From a virus: a stretch of 35,383 nucleotides of DNA. The notes under the pieces were generated by a model. The model worked only from the letters and a program-made list of their open reading frames with translations. It had not been told where the DNA came from and searched no databases. Within the stretch, counting starts at the first letter, position 1, and every line of letters starts with the position of its first letter. This document shows, piece after piece, positions 4,647 through 12,182 of the stretch. The position numbers and the translations under genes are program-made. The stretch covers positions 1 through 35,383 of the IMG/VR virus record IMGVR_UViG_3300024352_000062, one strand, 5' to 3'.

Positions 4647-5095
4647 TAGCCCACCGTCACAACGAATTTGGTTTGAATTACCGTTCCGCCCATACGTCTT
4701 AGATTTGGGTTCATAAGCATTTTGTAATGTGAGGGGCTTTTCATCCAGCCCTCAACCGCACTTTCAATATCCTGGTATCCACACGCGATCACTTCTCCAG
4801 CACCGTATTCTGCGCCGCACAAATTAAAGCGGTCTGCGAGATTACCTTGAGCGTCATGACTGCAAACGTTCTCAATTATCGCAAGGAAAGCAGCATTAAT
4901 TGTAGCTGCACAAGTAAGCGTGTCATCAACATCCAAAGCATTAAGCCCTCTTTTTAAACGTTCAATATTCACGCGGTCCACAATAGCCACACTATTACCC
5001 AAAAATACCGCTCTCTCGGTAGGTGTTGGAGGAACAGGTATCGATTGGGCAAAGAGCTCTCGCATGCCGAATAAGATTATTAAAAGGCTTAACAT
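4643..5095 (-). CDS. Secreted CAP/SCP-domain protein 1
   Basis: The 150-aa protein starts at ATG 5095 with GGGAG nine bases upstream; an in-frame ATG at 5143 would lie in the upstream gene. Residues 1-17 form a signal peptide (MLSLLIILFGMRELFAQS). The rest has the CAP (SCP/PR-1) pattern: N-I-E-R-L-K-R-G-L-N-A-L near the start, CSHDAQGNLADR with a candidate His, G-A-G-E-V-I-A-C with Glu, and W-M-K-S-P-S-H-Y-K-M-L-M-N-P with the second His. These match the usual bacterial CAP residues. CAP domains are common in secreted proteins, but their roles in phages are not established. It should act in the periplasm or outside the cell. Confidence 0.78.
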   Translation of the reverse strand: MLSLLIILFGMRELFAQSIPVPPTPTERAVFLGNSVAIVDRVNIERLKRGLNALDVDDTLTCAATINAAFLAIIENVCSHDAQGNLADRFNLCGAEYGAGEVIACGYQDIESAVEGWMKSPSHYKMLMNPNLRRMGGTVIQTKFVVTVGY

Positions 5096-5099
5096 TTCA

Positions 5100-5546
5100 T
5101 TATTCTCCCAAATAAATAACGCGAAAGTTTTGAACCGCTCCAATTCCTATAAATTTTCTTTCTTGGCCGTCTAATAAAACATTGTGATAGGTTTTTAAAA
5201 GGTAGTCTAGCGTTTCAATATCAGTTTCGAAATGGCATACGATAATTCCGTCCCCCTTGTGCCAGGGGAAATTGCATTGTGAAGCCCTTTTTGCGAGGTT
5301 TTCCCCCTTTGAACTAACGATCGAACAAATTCCTCTCTGGTATGCGTCATAGGCGTGTATTTCTGCAGCACAATCTAATCTCTTATCTCGCCGCAATGGC
5401 CTTTTATCGTGTAATACAAGATAATCATTAATTCCCGTTAAAAGATCGCTTTTTTCCTCATTAGTTGCCAATATCGTCTCAACGGCTTTTACCCCGGCAT
5501 AAGCAATAAATCCGCAAAAAATGATAAAATATAGAGTGTATTTCAT
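5100..5546 (-). CDS. Secreted CAP/SCP-like protein 2 (diverged)
   Basis: The 148-aa protein has an N-terminal hydrophobic segment (MKYTLYFIIFCGFIAYAGVKA), either a signal peptide or an anchor. Its body follows the layout of the next gene: INDYLVLHDKRPLRRDKRLDCAA, then G-E-N-L-A, an I-V-C-H-F segment, and Y-H-N-V-L-L-D in place of the S-P-S-H-Y segment, ending IGIGAVQNFRVIYLG. The Glu and the second His are present, but the first His (SHD in protein 1) is absent. The pair probably arose by an old duplication. It leads the leftward operon, which has its own promoter candidate at 5572-5600. Confidence 0.68.
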   Translation of the reverse strand: MKYTLYFIIFCGFIAYAGVKAVETILATNEEKSDLLTGINDYLVLHDKRPLRRDKRLDCAAEIHAYDAYQRGICSIVSSKGENLAKRASQCNFPWHKGDGIIVCHFETDIETLDYLLKTYHNVLLDGQERKFIGIGAVQNFRVIYLGE

Positions 5547-5549
5547 CGC

Positions 5550-5578
5550 TTGACATCTCTAACGTGTTTTGGTAATAC
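5550..5578 (+). promoter_or_regulatory. Promoter of the recombination operon
   Basis: Perfect TTGACA (5550-5555), 17 bases, TAATAC (5573-5578). It would start near 5585, about 37 bases ahead of the Gp157-like gene. It is the best-scoring sigma70-type promoter I found. Its -10 overlaps that of the opposing promoter at 5572-5600. Confidence 0.72.
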
Positions 5579-5600
5579 GTGCCTTGGCTGTTTTAAACAA
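5572..5600 (-). promoter_or_regulatory. Opposing promoter of the CAP operon
   Basis: On the minus strand TTGTTT (5595-5600), 17 bases, TATTAC (5572-5577). Start near 5565 and about 19 bases to the ATG at 5546. It is weaker than the plus-strand promoter and shares its -10 bases, so both cannot be occupied at once. Confidence 0.45.
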
Positions 5601-5621
5601 TTTATTTTTGAGAAAATCAAA

Positions 5622-6140
5622 ATGGACAAAAAGCTAACACTTGCGGAAATGCTGAACCAGCTTCACGAAGCAGAAGAATCGCTCGTCGAACAACAGGACT
5701 GGGAAGAAATTTTGGGGTCTTTGAGAGATAAAGTTGATTCTATCAAATTTATTCGCGATCGTCTGCAATCTGCGTACGATTTTTATGATCGTGAAGTTGA
5801 TCGATTAAAGGCAAAAAAAACCTCTATTCAAAATAATTTAGACAATCTCCTAAATTATGTGAACAATTGTATGAAAAACGGAGATTTTGAACAAATACCA
5901 GGAAAAAAATGGATTATAGCCACTCGAAAGAATCCGCCAACAATCGAAATAAAAGACGATGCGTCCGCTGATTATTTCCTTAATTTTGAAAATTTTGTGA
6001 AACGTCAAATTATATATACCTGGAAAAAAAATGAAATTAAGGAGGCTTTAGCTGAAGGAGAGCTCCCTGTTGAGCTCGAGAAACTGGTATCTAAAACGCA
6101 AAATACAAGAATTGTTTTCCAAGAAAAAATAGGAGAGTAA
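5622..6140 (+). CDS. Gp157-like early protein
   Basis: The 172-aa protein starts at ATG 5622 (MDKKLTLAEMLNQLHEAEES). Two long helices with coiled-coil character fill about residues 1-90. They are followed by K-W-I-I-A-T-R-K-N-P-P-T-I-E-I-K-D-D-A and, near the end, K-K-N-E-I-K-E-A-L-A-E-G-E, the pattern of the siphovirus Gp157 family, which sits beside single-strand annealing proteins in many phages. Its exact role is unknown; phage resistance and recombination roles have been suggested. The stop is three bases before the recT start, and the ribosome site of recT (GGAG) is in its last codons. Confidence 0.75.
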   Translation: MDKKLTLAEMLNQLHEAEESLVEQQDWEEILGSLRDKVDSIKFIRDRLQSAYDFYDREVDRLKAKKTSIQNNLDNLLNYVNNCMKNGDFEQIPGKKWIIATRKNPPTIEIKDDASADYFLNFENFVKRQIIYTWKKNEIKEALAEGELPVELEKLVSKTQNTRIVFQEKIGE

Positions 6141-6143
6141 AAA

Positions 6144-7055
6144 ATGTCTGACCTTAAACACATCTCGCCATTCCCCCATCTTGCGTATTTCGACGCAAAA
6201 AAGGAATCAGTTTTTAAAAAAATACCAGGGTATTGCAAAAGAGAAAAATTCGAATCTTCTTTGAGAACCGCTTTTTTTGAGAGCGCCAAACTACTTTCGA
6301 CTACGAGCGTTGAGAGTTTTTTCCTAAGCGTCTGCAGCGCTGCAGAGCTCGGGTTATGCCTTTCTAAAACAATTGGTCACGCCCATCTTGTCCCCTTTAA
6401 GGGCATTTGCACGATGGTAATTGGCTACCGAGGCCTTATTTTCCTTGCGCATCGAAGTAATTTAATTCGAGACGTGAATGCCTATGTCGTCTATCAAGGG
6501 CAGGAATTTGACGTGGCAAACGTTAATGGGAATTGGGAAGTGAAACATAAACCTATGGGCGAGATTTCGACTAAAGACGAGCATATAACGCATGTATATG
6601 CTTGGGTTGAGATGTCCAATGGCTCAAAAAAATTCGCTATGATGACAAAGGACCAAATCAACGAAATAAAATTCAAGTCACCTTTGGGTAACAGTGGTCC
6701 TTGGCGCAACGATTTTGCCGAAATGGCAAAAAAGACGGTTATAAGACGGATTTTTAAAACGCTCCCCATGGACCCAGATTGTGAACTACATAAAGCGCTA
6801 AAAATCGATAATGAGGAATACACCCTCAAAACACCTTACCGCGAAGCCCTGGCAGATGCTGGAATAGCTCAAGAGCAAGAGCGAGAATCTATGGAAAAGA
6901 AAAAGTCCCGTGATATAATGCTCAAATATCTAACTTTAGCTGAAAAAAAGGGTATCTCTTTACCTAAATCGAAGGACGAGATTTTATCTCTTAACGACCA
7001 AGATTTGGAAAAGTTTTTAATCTCGGAGGTCGAACCAAAAATTGACCTCACCTAA
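6144..7055 (+). CDS. recT: RecT-family single-strand annealing protein
   Basis: The 303-aa protein anneals complementary single-stranded DNA for recombination-dependent steps. The RecT signature is clear: SVCSAAELGLCLSKTIGHAH followed by L-V-P-F-K then MVIGYRGLIFLAHRSN (about residues 62-106), and W-R-N-D-F-A-E-M-A-K-K-T-V-I-R-R, the usual C-terminal core segment (about residues 187-202). The last 70 residues are charged and helical and may contact partners. ATG 6144 has GGAGAG upstream. No RecE-like or lambda-type exonuclease is visible nearby, which is unusual, since many RecT genes travel with one. Confidence 0.92.
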   Translation: MSDLKHISPFPHLAYFDAKKESVFKKIPGYCKREKFESSLRTAFFESAKLLSTTSVESFFLSVCSAAELGLCLSKTIGHAHLVPFKGICTMVIGYRGLIFLAHRSNLIRDVNAYVVYQGQEFDVANVNGNWEVKHKPMGEISTKDEHITHVYAWVEMSNGSKKFAMMTKDQINEIKFKSPLGNSGPWRNDFAEMAKKTVIRRIFKTLPMDPDCELHKALKIDNEEYTLKTPYREALADAGIAQEQERESMEKKKSRDIMLKYLTLAEKKGISLPKSKDEILSLNDQDLEKFLISEVEPKIDLT

Positions 7056-7112
7056 AAACCATAAAAAAAATGGGAGTGGGGTCAGTGGTCAAAAAACGAG
7101 GGGATATTAAAA

Positions 7113-7268
7113 ATGGAAAGGTTAGAAGTAGTCACCTTAAGACTTTCAAAAAATTACGTAAAATGGCTGGAACGGATGGCGAAAATACAGGAAAAAACAC
7201 GTTCTCAGATTATTCGCGATTTGATCAAAGGGAAAATGAAAAATACGAATTTTGTAGAAAAACCTTGA
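7113..7268 (+). CDS. Ribbon-helix-helix (CopG/Arc-like) regulator (51 aa)
   Basis: The frame opens MERLEVVTLRLSKNYVKWL and continues ERMAKIQEKTRSQIIRDLI, the classic layout of a ribbon-helix-helix domain: a short beta strand (VVTLRL), helix 1, a turn, and helix 2 (RSQIIRDLIKGKM). ATG 7113 has GAGGGG nine bases upstream. A longer open frame on the same strand (from 7070) overlaps in another register, but its sequence there is not protein-like. It could repress the early operon, or bind the iterons as CopG-like proteins do. Confidence 0.78.
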   Translation: MERLEVVTLRLSKNYVKWLERMAKIQEKTRSQIIRDLIKGKMKNTNFVEKP

Positions 7269-7471
7269 TTCGTAATTATTATTGGTGTGATGTATTAGAC
7301 TTTGCACGAATGCGCGTTCCTCTCCGCGAACTGATAGCATATGCAAATCTAACTCTTGAGACGGGGGACATCTTAAATGATGTTCCTCATTTTTTTTTTC
7401 GCGCAAAAAACGCACAAAAGCACGCTTTAGCGTATCTCGATTGGGCAATGAAACACATACCAAAAAGATAA
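7265..7471 (+). CDS. Small protein (68 aa), unknown
   Basis: It starts at TTG 7265, overlapping the TGA of the ribbon-helix-helix gene. The product (IRNYYWCDVLDFARMRV...) is helical with aromatic residues and ends with a basic segment (AMKHIPKR). ATG 7310, which gives MRVPLRELIAYANL, is an alternative start with a shorter product. The stop abuts that of the convergent endolysin gene. No family is recognised. Confidence 0.55.
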   Translation: MIRNYYWCDVLDFARMRVPLRELIAYANLTLETGDILNDVPHFFFRAKNAQKHALAYLDWAMKHIPKR

Positions 7472-7481
7472 TTAATCTTTT
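7463..7481. terminator. Weak bidirectional hairpin between convergent genes
   Basis: AAAAGAT and ATCTTTT are separated by AATTA. Each orientation ends in a run of T. Both stop codons lie in or next to the loop. The stem has only one G-C pair, so it may terminate poorly. Confidence 0.35.
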
Positions 7482-7903
7482 AGACTGTCCCAAAAATCCA
7501 AAATTGTCGATTTTTCGACTATTTGCTTTACGTCGGTTATACGCGGCAATTTTGATAATTGATAATGTGGCCCGTCGTTTGTTCCCCCCCAAGTAATTTT
7601 CGGGTGTTCAAAATACTTAGCAATTAATTCGGGATTAAAATCCCAGGACCATCTTTCGTCTTTCCAAAGCCCAATGTCGGCTGCCACTCCATATTGGTGA
7701 AACGACCACCCACCTCGAGCATGAGTTATAATTTGCCCTGGGGTTTTTCTGCCTTGATCAAAAAGTATGTCCTGTCGCTTTGCAGACCTAAACCCTTCAA
7801 ATATCTTTATATTGTGACCAGCTTTTTGTGCTTTTCCCAGACACTCTTGCATAGCTGCAAGGAACGGAGGGAAAAGAAGGTTTGGATTTCGATTAATCGA
7901 CAT
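7472..7903 (-). CDS. Endolysin, M15-family L-alanyl-D-glutamate peptidase-type
   Basis: The 143-aa protein fits the M15 peptidase fold used by small phage endolysins such as that of T5. Residues 34-50 read I-F-E-G-F-R-S-A-K-R-Q-D-I-L-F-D-Q, then GGWSFHQYGVAADIG with zinc ligands H69 and D76, and W-G-G-T-N-D-G-P-H-Y with the third ligand H113. It should cut peptide cross-links in peptidoglycan. There is no signal peptide, so it needs a holin. It is the last gene of the late operon and overlaps the preceding membrane protein gene by 11 bases, which makes that gene a candidate holin partner. Confidence 0.88.
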   Translation of the reverse strand: MSINRNPNLLFPPFLAAMQECLGKAQKAGHNIKIFEGFRSAKRQDILFDQGRKTPGQIITHARGGWSFHQYGVAADIGLWKDERWSWDFNPELIAKYFEHPKITWGGTNDGPHYQLSKLPRITDVKQIVEKSTILDFWDSLKD

Positions 7904-8384
7904 ATTGCCCCAAATAATGCAAATATCCTATCATCATACACCCAAAAATTATTGCGCATAAAATTAAAAATAATCCAATTTTCCAGTATTTTATTTCAAT
8001 AATATTGTGATTTATATTCTGATAATGAGGTTCGAAAACGGGATGCACTTGGACATCAAAAGGCGTTGGATTCACCTTAATTTCAGGGTTTGTAATGTGA
8101 TTATGAATTTCCGGCGTTTGAACTATATTATGCACGTCTGGACTTTTAACATGAATCGTGGTCGGCTCTATTATCGCGGAGAAATGGGCGGGCTCAACCT
8201 TTATTTCATATTGAGGTTCGAGCGTAAGGATAGGCTTAAATTCTGGGGAAAATTGGGGGGAAAATTGAGGATTGAAATTTATCTCTGGCATTTCAACCCT
8301 CAATTTTTCTGGCATCGCAACGATATGTTTTTGTTCTTTTCCGACTGTCGAGAAAGTCGGCTGTTGACGTTTTTTATCTGACAT
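7893..8384 (-). CDS. Tail-anchored Pro/His-rich membrane protein, lysis candidate (163 aa)
   Basis: Residues 1-130 are low-complexity, beta-prone repeats rich in Pro, His, Glu and Val (such as P-E-I-x-x-x-x and H-N-I-V-Q-T-P-E-I-H-N-H). A single membrane segment lies near residues 133-155 (IGLFLILCAIIFGCMMIGYL), followed by a short tail. Overlap with the endolysin start suggests a role in lysis, as holin or regulator, though a single C-terminal anchor with such a long N-terminus is unusual for a holin. It could instead be a spanin-like or virion protein. Homology not recognised. Confidence 0.6.
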   Translation of the reverse strand: MSDKKRQQPTFSTVGKEQKHIVAMPEKLRVEMPEINFNPQFSPQFSPEFKPILTLEPQYEIKVEPAHFSAIIEPTTIHVKSPDVHNIVQTPEIHNHITNPEIKVNPTPFDVQVHPVFEPHYQNINHNIIEIKYWKIGLFLILCAIIFGCMMIGYLHYLGQYVD

Positions 8385-8424
8385 TTCTTACCTAAAAAAA
8401 AATTACCGGATTCAAAGAATACAC

Positions 8425-8550
8425 TTAATTATCAGGTGAAACAATCCCATAATTTTGGTCAAAAATAATAATTTCCCCGTTAATTTCTAATCTTTTTGCG
8501 CCTAAATTTCTTGCAAGTTGTTTCAATGTTTCTATTTCATCGTCACTCAT
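8425..8550 (-). CDS. Small protein (41 aa), unknown
   Basis: ATG 8550 has GGAG seven bases upstream. The peptide (MSDDEIETLKQLARNLGAK...) is an acidic helix followed by a short beta strand (EIIIFDQNYGI). It sits between the structural block and the lysis genes. No family is recognised. Confidence 0.58.
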   Translation of the reverse strand: MSDDEIETLKQLARNLGAKRLEINGEIIIFDQNYGIVSPDN

Positions 8551-8572
8551 TTTTTTTCTCCGTTGATATTTT

Positions 8573-9547
8573 TTATGCCATTCCCTGCAATATAACTTCA
8601 CCCGTGGACGCTGTTGTATTCAGGGACTTGAGAGATATTCTAACTGAGGCCGAAATAGCTAGGTTGACAGGGTAAGACCACCCACCGTTGGGGATATATA
8701 TTTGATCAGTTTCCGAACCGGCTGCACCCGTAGCAAGAACTAACGGTTGTCCCGTGCTGTTGCTAATCCATAAATTTGCCGTACCAGCAGCAGTTGAGGC
8801 AACAATTTGGGTATATGCGGCATTCGTTATATTAGAAGTAGACGCGTCCAAACGGCCAAAAAATGCTCTTGTTCGACCTGCGAAAAAAGTGCTTGTAGCT
8901 GGAGTGCCTATTATAGAAACATACCGCCCACCGTAATCTGTTCTAGTATTATCAGAAACTATTGCGGTTACCGTTAAAGTTCCAGTAGCAATTGCGCTCA
9001 CGTTCCAGCGTAAATATCGTGAATTAATTTGAGCTGAGTAAATACCACTGACGTTTGTTGTCGTGTTTACTACAGCGTTCGGGGTAAAGGATCCAAACGG
9101 ATGGTTTGACCAGTTTATCCCATCGTTAGAGCCTTGAATTTGCGCTGTAAAAGTGCCCACGGACATACGTGCTTCAAAAGTAACAAAACGGTAATTTGCA
9201 CAATCAATCGATGAAATAATGACGCCTGTCGTAGGCGCTGTCATAGTGCCAATGTAGGTCGCATATGGTGTTGAAGTAAGAAGTCCTAAAGAGTTTCCAG
9301 GAATTGCTGTTGGCGTCCCTGAAACATCCATGCGAATGTTTGCGCTGATAACATCTGAGGCAGTGAGTGCTCTAATTGCCCGAGGGTCGATCTGCACTCC
9401 GGCAACGTTAACGCCTACGTCTAAGGCTCTTTGAGTGCCATTCACCTGGCTCGTCAAATTGTTGCCTACGGCGTCGTGAATATTTACATCTCCACCACCG
9501 CCGCCACCTCCGCCACCTCCACTAGTTGGGATTACAATATAAGTCAT
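8573..9547 (-). CDS. Virion protein with polyglycine linker and beta-sandwich domain (324 aa)
   Basis: A short N-terminus is followed by ten glycines (residues 10-19), which look like a flexible linker, then an extended beta-rich protein. A central segment has Q-G-S-N-D-G-I-N-W-S and R-Y-L-R-W-N-V-S-A-I-A-T-G-T-L-T-V, also seen in the next protein (G-S-V-D-N and R-Y-F-R-V-F-W-D-Y-T-S-G-T-G-N-I-T-V). It is probably a capsid or tail decoration, or a receptor-binding protein. Its start (TAATG overlap) is coupled to the upstream gene. Confidence 0.65.
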   Translation of the reverse strand: MTYIVIPTSGGGGGGGGGGDVNIHDAVGNNLTSQVNGTQRALDVGVNVAGVQIDPRAIRALTASDVISANIRMDVSGTPTAIPGNSLGLLTSTPYATYIGTMTAPTTGVIISSIDCANYRFVTFEARMSVGTFTAQIQGSNDGINWSNHPFGSFTPNAVVNTTTNVSGIYSAQINSRYLRWNVSAIATGTLTVTAIVSDNTRTDYGGRYVSIIGTPATSTFFAGRTRAFFGRLDASTSNITNAAYTQIVASTAAGTANLWISNSTGQPLVLATGAAGSETDQIYIPNGGWSYPVNLAISASVRISLKSLNTTASTGEVILQGMA

Positions 9548-9876
9548 TATTTGGCTTCCTTAAGATAGGAGGTCACTGTAATATTCCCCGTTCCAGAAGT
9601 ATAATCCCAAAATACTCTAAAATATCTTACTCCCGTAGGGTTTAAATCCCAAATATGTCCCGTGCTCGCCGTTACAGCTTGATCAGCGTTCGGATAATCA
9701 AAAAAAATCACATTATCGACGCTGCCTTGTAAATAGAGTGTTCCAGCTAAATTTCCTGCACCTCCACTAAATCCCACAAGGAAACTTCCACACTGTAAAT
9801 CGCCTAAATCCAAGCTGACACTATATGCGTCTGCCGCTGCGTCTTGTGTTCCGAGTAAAACGGCTGTTTTTGCCAT
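9547..9876 (-). CDS. Small beta-sandwich virion protein (109 aa)
   Basis: ATG 9876 has GGAGG ten bases upstream. The product (MAKTAVLLGTQDAAADAYSV...) is beta-rich with one Cys and has the same signature as the middle of the 324-aa protein that follows it (G-S-V-D-N..., R-Y-F-R-V). It is probably a surface component of the capsid or tail. The pair may reflect duplication of one domain. Confidence 0.65.
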   Translation of the reverse strand: MAKTAVLLGTQDAAADAYSVSLDLGDLQCGSFLVGFSGGAGNLAGTLYLQGSVDNVIFFDYPNADQAVTASTGHIWDLNPTGVRYFRVFWDYTSGTGNITVTSYLKEAK

Positions 9877-9883
9877 AATATTT

Positions 9884-12169
9884 TTATTCCTCCGATAATG
9901 CGTTTCTATAGTTTTCGTCTGTATTATAAAGTAATTGATGATACACGGGAAAGCTTTGTTCAGTAACTTTTAACGTATTTTTCAACATATTTGCATAGGG
10001 CGCAAACGACCCCCTAGGGTTCAAAAATTTTTCCCTGGCAGTTTTAAGCGCCTGTTGAGCTCCAAATTGCTTATTTAAAAGTGCGCGAGATATTTTCCCA
10101 CCCTTTTTTATAAGGCCGCTAGAAATACCAGGACCCAACATTCCTCCAACAGCTGCGCCTAAAAATGGAGAACCAACAGCACTTCCAGCGCCAAGTCCAA
10201 CAGCTGTAGACCCCATGCCTACCGCACCACTTAAAAACCCCGTGGGGGCCCTTTCCTTTTCAAAATCTGCGAGAATCCCAATATCTTTAGCTTGATCAAT
10301 ATAATCTGCGTTTTTCGAACCCTCTGCAGCTAGATCTTCAGCTGCTTTTATTTGATTGATATAATCGGTTTTCCCACCATGAAACATACCTACATTTTTG
10401 AGCATGTCCTCAGCGCGTCCCTCACTTGTAATGTTTTTGACGCTTTTTAAACGGTCCTTTTGCCCTTGTATTTGTAATTCCAGGTCGGTTTTTTTATCTG
10501 ATGTTTCTCTATATTGAGGATCGTTTTCTTTTAAAAATTTATCTCTGTCCAAATTGAATTCATCAAACTGAGCTGATATGTTTTGTAATTCATCCATAAT
10601 TTCAGATAATTGACTGTTTTGCGACAAATCAGCGTAATTTTTGATTCGATCGATAATAATTTTATTTTCTGCAATATTGTTAGGATCCATTAATCTTTTA
10701 ATTGTGCCCAAACTAGTTTCTGGATCCGAAAAATAATGCTGCACAGAATTTTTCGCATCAATTAATTTGAACATTTCGTCAATTTTTTTACGATAATCTC
10801 CCGGCATATTGCTTGAAGTTTCAGCTGTATTTTTGAGCGATTCTTGAATTCTTCCACGAACCTGTTTTAACTTAGCTTGGAAGGGCTCTTCCTTTGCGCC
10901 CAAAGCTGGCCGCCAATTGATCATTTCGTCGAGACCTTGGACATATTCTCTTAATTGAGGGCCGGATAAATATGGCCCATAAGCAGTGTCAACAGTATTG
11001 GCTACGTCTATTAACTTTTGCTGTTGAGCCTTCCAAAATGGATTTATGGGACTGATTTCTTCTGAGGCTTTTAAAAGGATATTTTTTAAATCGCGCTTGG
11101 GTGCTGTAATGTTTAAATCTCGCAAGATATTATCAGCTTCCGCACCCATTTCTCTTAATTTGGCCAAATCTTTTTTTATCAAAACATTCACAGTCTTGGA
11201 CATTTCTACAGGATCCACTTGGCTCGATATCCTAGACGGTTTAAAAGATGTTTGTGCTTGATTTCTAATATTTTTAAGATTTTCATCCAAACTCCGCGCT
11301 TCTACTTCCAGGCCGGATAATTTTTGTTTTTGCGCGTCAACAGTCTCAAAAACATCAGCACCCAAATTTTTCAAATCATCCGGGTTGTAAACTCTGTTCA
11401 TTAATTGAGGAAATCTAGCTTTGTAGGCTTCATAAATTTCAGGTCTAGTTTGTAAAATTGAACCATGCAAAATGTTTTTATTCAAACTTGATACACCACC
11501 CCTTAGGGCTTTACCGGCATATCCTAAGGTTTTACCTATTACAATATCCGAAGGGTCTGCCAGAGCACCAACAGCTGTTCCGGCGATGTCAGCTGGACTG
11601 ATTTTTTCCCCAAACTCAAATCGTGCTTGAGGCGTTCCAAATCCCTTGAGATAAGGACTTGGGATTGTTTTTTCCTTACTCACTCCATATTTTCCAGCGA
11701 GTTGACTGTATGTAGGCGCTTTTCTCGGATCCTCGCCAAATTGTTGAGCCGCAGCGCTCAGAGCTTCGGTTGAGAAAAAGGGTGCTACACCCCCTTTTTT
11801 TTCGTACTCTTCTCTTTCTTCGATCGTTTTCCCAATACCTGCCCGTATTGGTGCGCCAACATATCGATCTATTGTTTCCGAAATTTCACCGAAAGGTTTT
11901 AACACGGTCCCGAATGCTTGGCCCAATTCCCCCCAAGCGCGAGCCGGCGCCTCCTCGGCAAAGCGTGGGGGTTCTGCACTTTTTTGATTTTCGATGATAG
12001 GATTATAGCCGTCTTGGCTTGCATCTTTAAGATTCTCAAATGGCGCTGTTCTTATGTCTGCACCGCGTTGCACGACAGGATAATAACCGTCCTTTGCGGC
12101 CTCTTGTATAAAATCCTCTTGAACCTTTCGTTCATCGCCTTCTTTATTTCTTACGCGGTAAATGTTCAT
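9884..12169 (-). CDS. Internal virion (DNA-ejection) protein, 761 aa
   Basis: The protein begins with two short repeats (AAKDGYYPVV at about 24-33 and ASQDGYNPII at about 49-58), followed by long helical, Gln/Lys-rich coiled coils in the middle, and a glycine-zipper-like stretch near residue 650 (G-A-V-G-M-G-S-T-A-V-G-L-G-A-G) that could insert into the host membrane. It is the last and largest of four consecutive Ala/Gln/Arg-rich proteins behind the portal, as in podoviruses that eject proteins to make a channel. The start has GGTGG upstream. No homologue recognised by name. Confidence 0.65.
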   Translation of the reverse strand: MNIYRVRNKEGDERKVQEDFIQEAAKDGYYPVVQRGADIRTAPFENLKDASQDGYNPIIENQKSAEPPRFAEEAPARAWGELGQAFGTVLKPFGEISETIDRYVGAPIRAGIGKTIEEREEYEKKGGVAPFFSTEALSAAAQQFGEDPRKAPTYSQLAGKYGVSKEKTIPSPYLKGFGTPQARFEFGEKISPADIAGTAVGALADPSDIVIGKTLGYAGKALRGGVSSLNKNILHGSILQTRPEIYEAYKARFPQLMNRVYNPDDLKNLGADVFETVDAQKQKLSGLEVEARSLDENLKNIRNQAQTSFKPSRISSQVDPVEMSKTVNVLIKKDLAKLREMGAEADNILRDLNITAPKRDLKNILLKASEEISPINPFWKAQQQKLIDVANTVDTAYGPYLSGPQLREYVQGLDEMINWRPALGAKEEPFQAKLKQVRGRIQESLKNTAETSSNMPGDYRKKIDEMFKLIDAKNSVQHYFSDPETSLGTIKRLMDPNNIAENKIIIDRIKNYADLSQNSQLSEIMDELQNISAQFDEFNLDRDKFLKENDPQYRETSDKKTDLELQIQGQKDRLKSVKNITSEGRAEDMLKNVGMFHGGKTDYINQIKAAEDLAAEGSKNADYIDQAKDIGILADFEKERAPTGFLSGAVGMGSTAVGLGAGSAVGSPFLGAAVGGMLGPGISSGLIKKGGKISRALLNKQFGAQQALKTAREKFLNPRGSFAPYANMLKNTLKVTEQSFPVYHQLLYNTDENYRNALSEE

Positions 12170-12182
12170 AATCCACCTTTAA

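Noticed and set aside
7070-7268. First half of a 133-codon frame starting at 7070
   Set aside because: The same bases encode a convincing ribbon-helix-helix protein in another frame; only the part from 7265 is kept as a gene.
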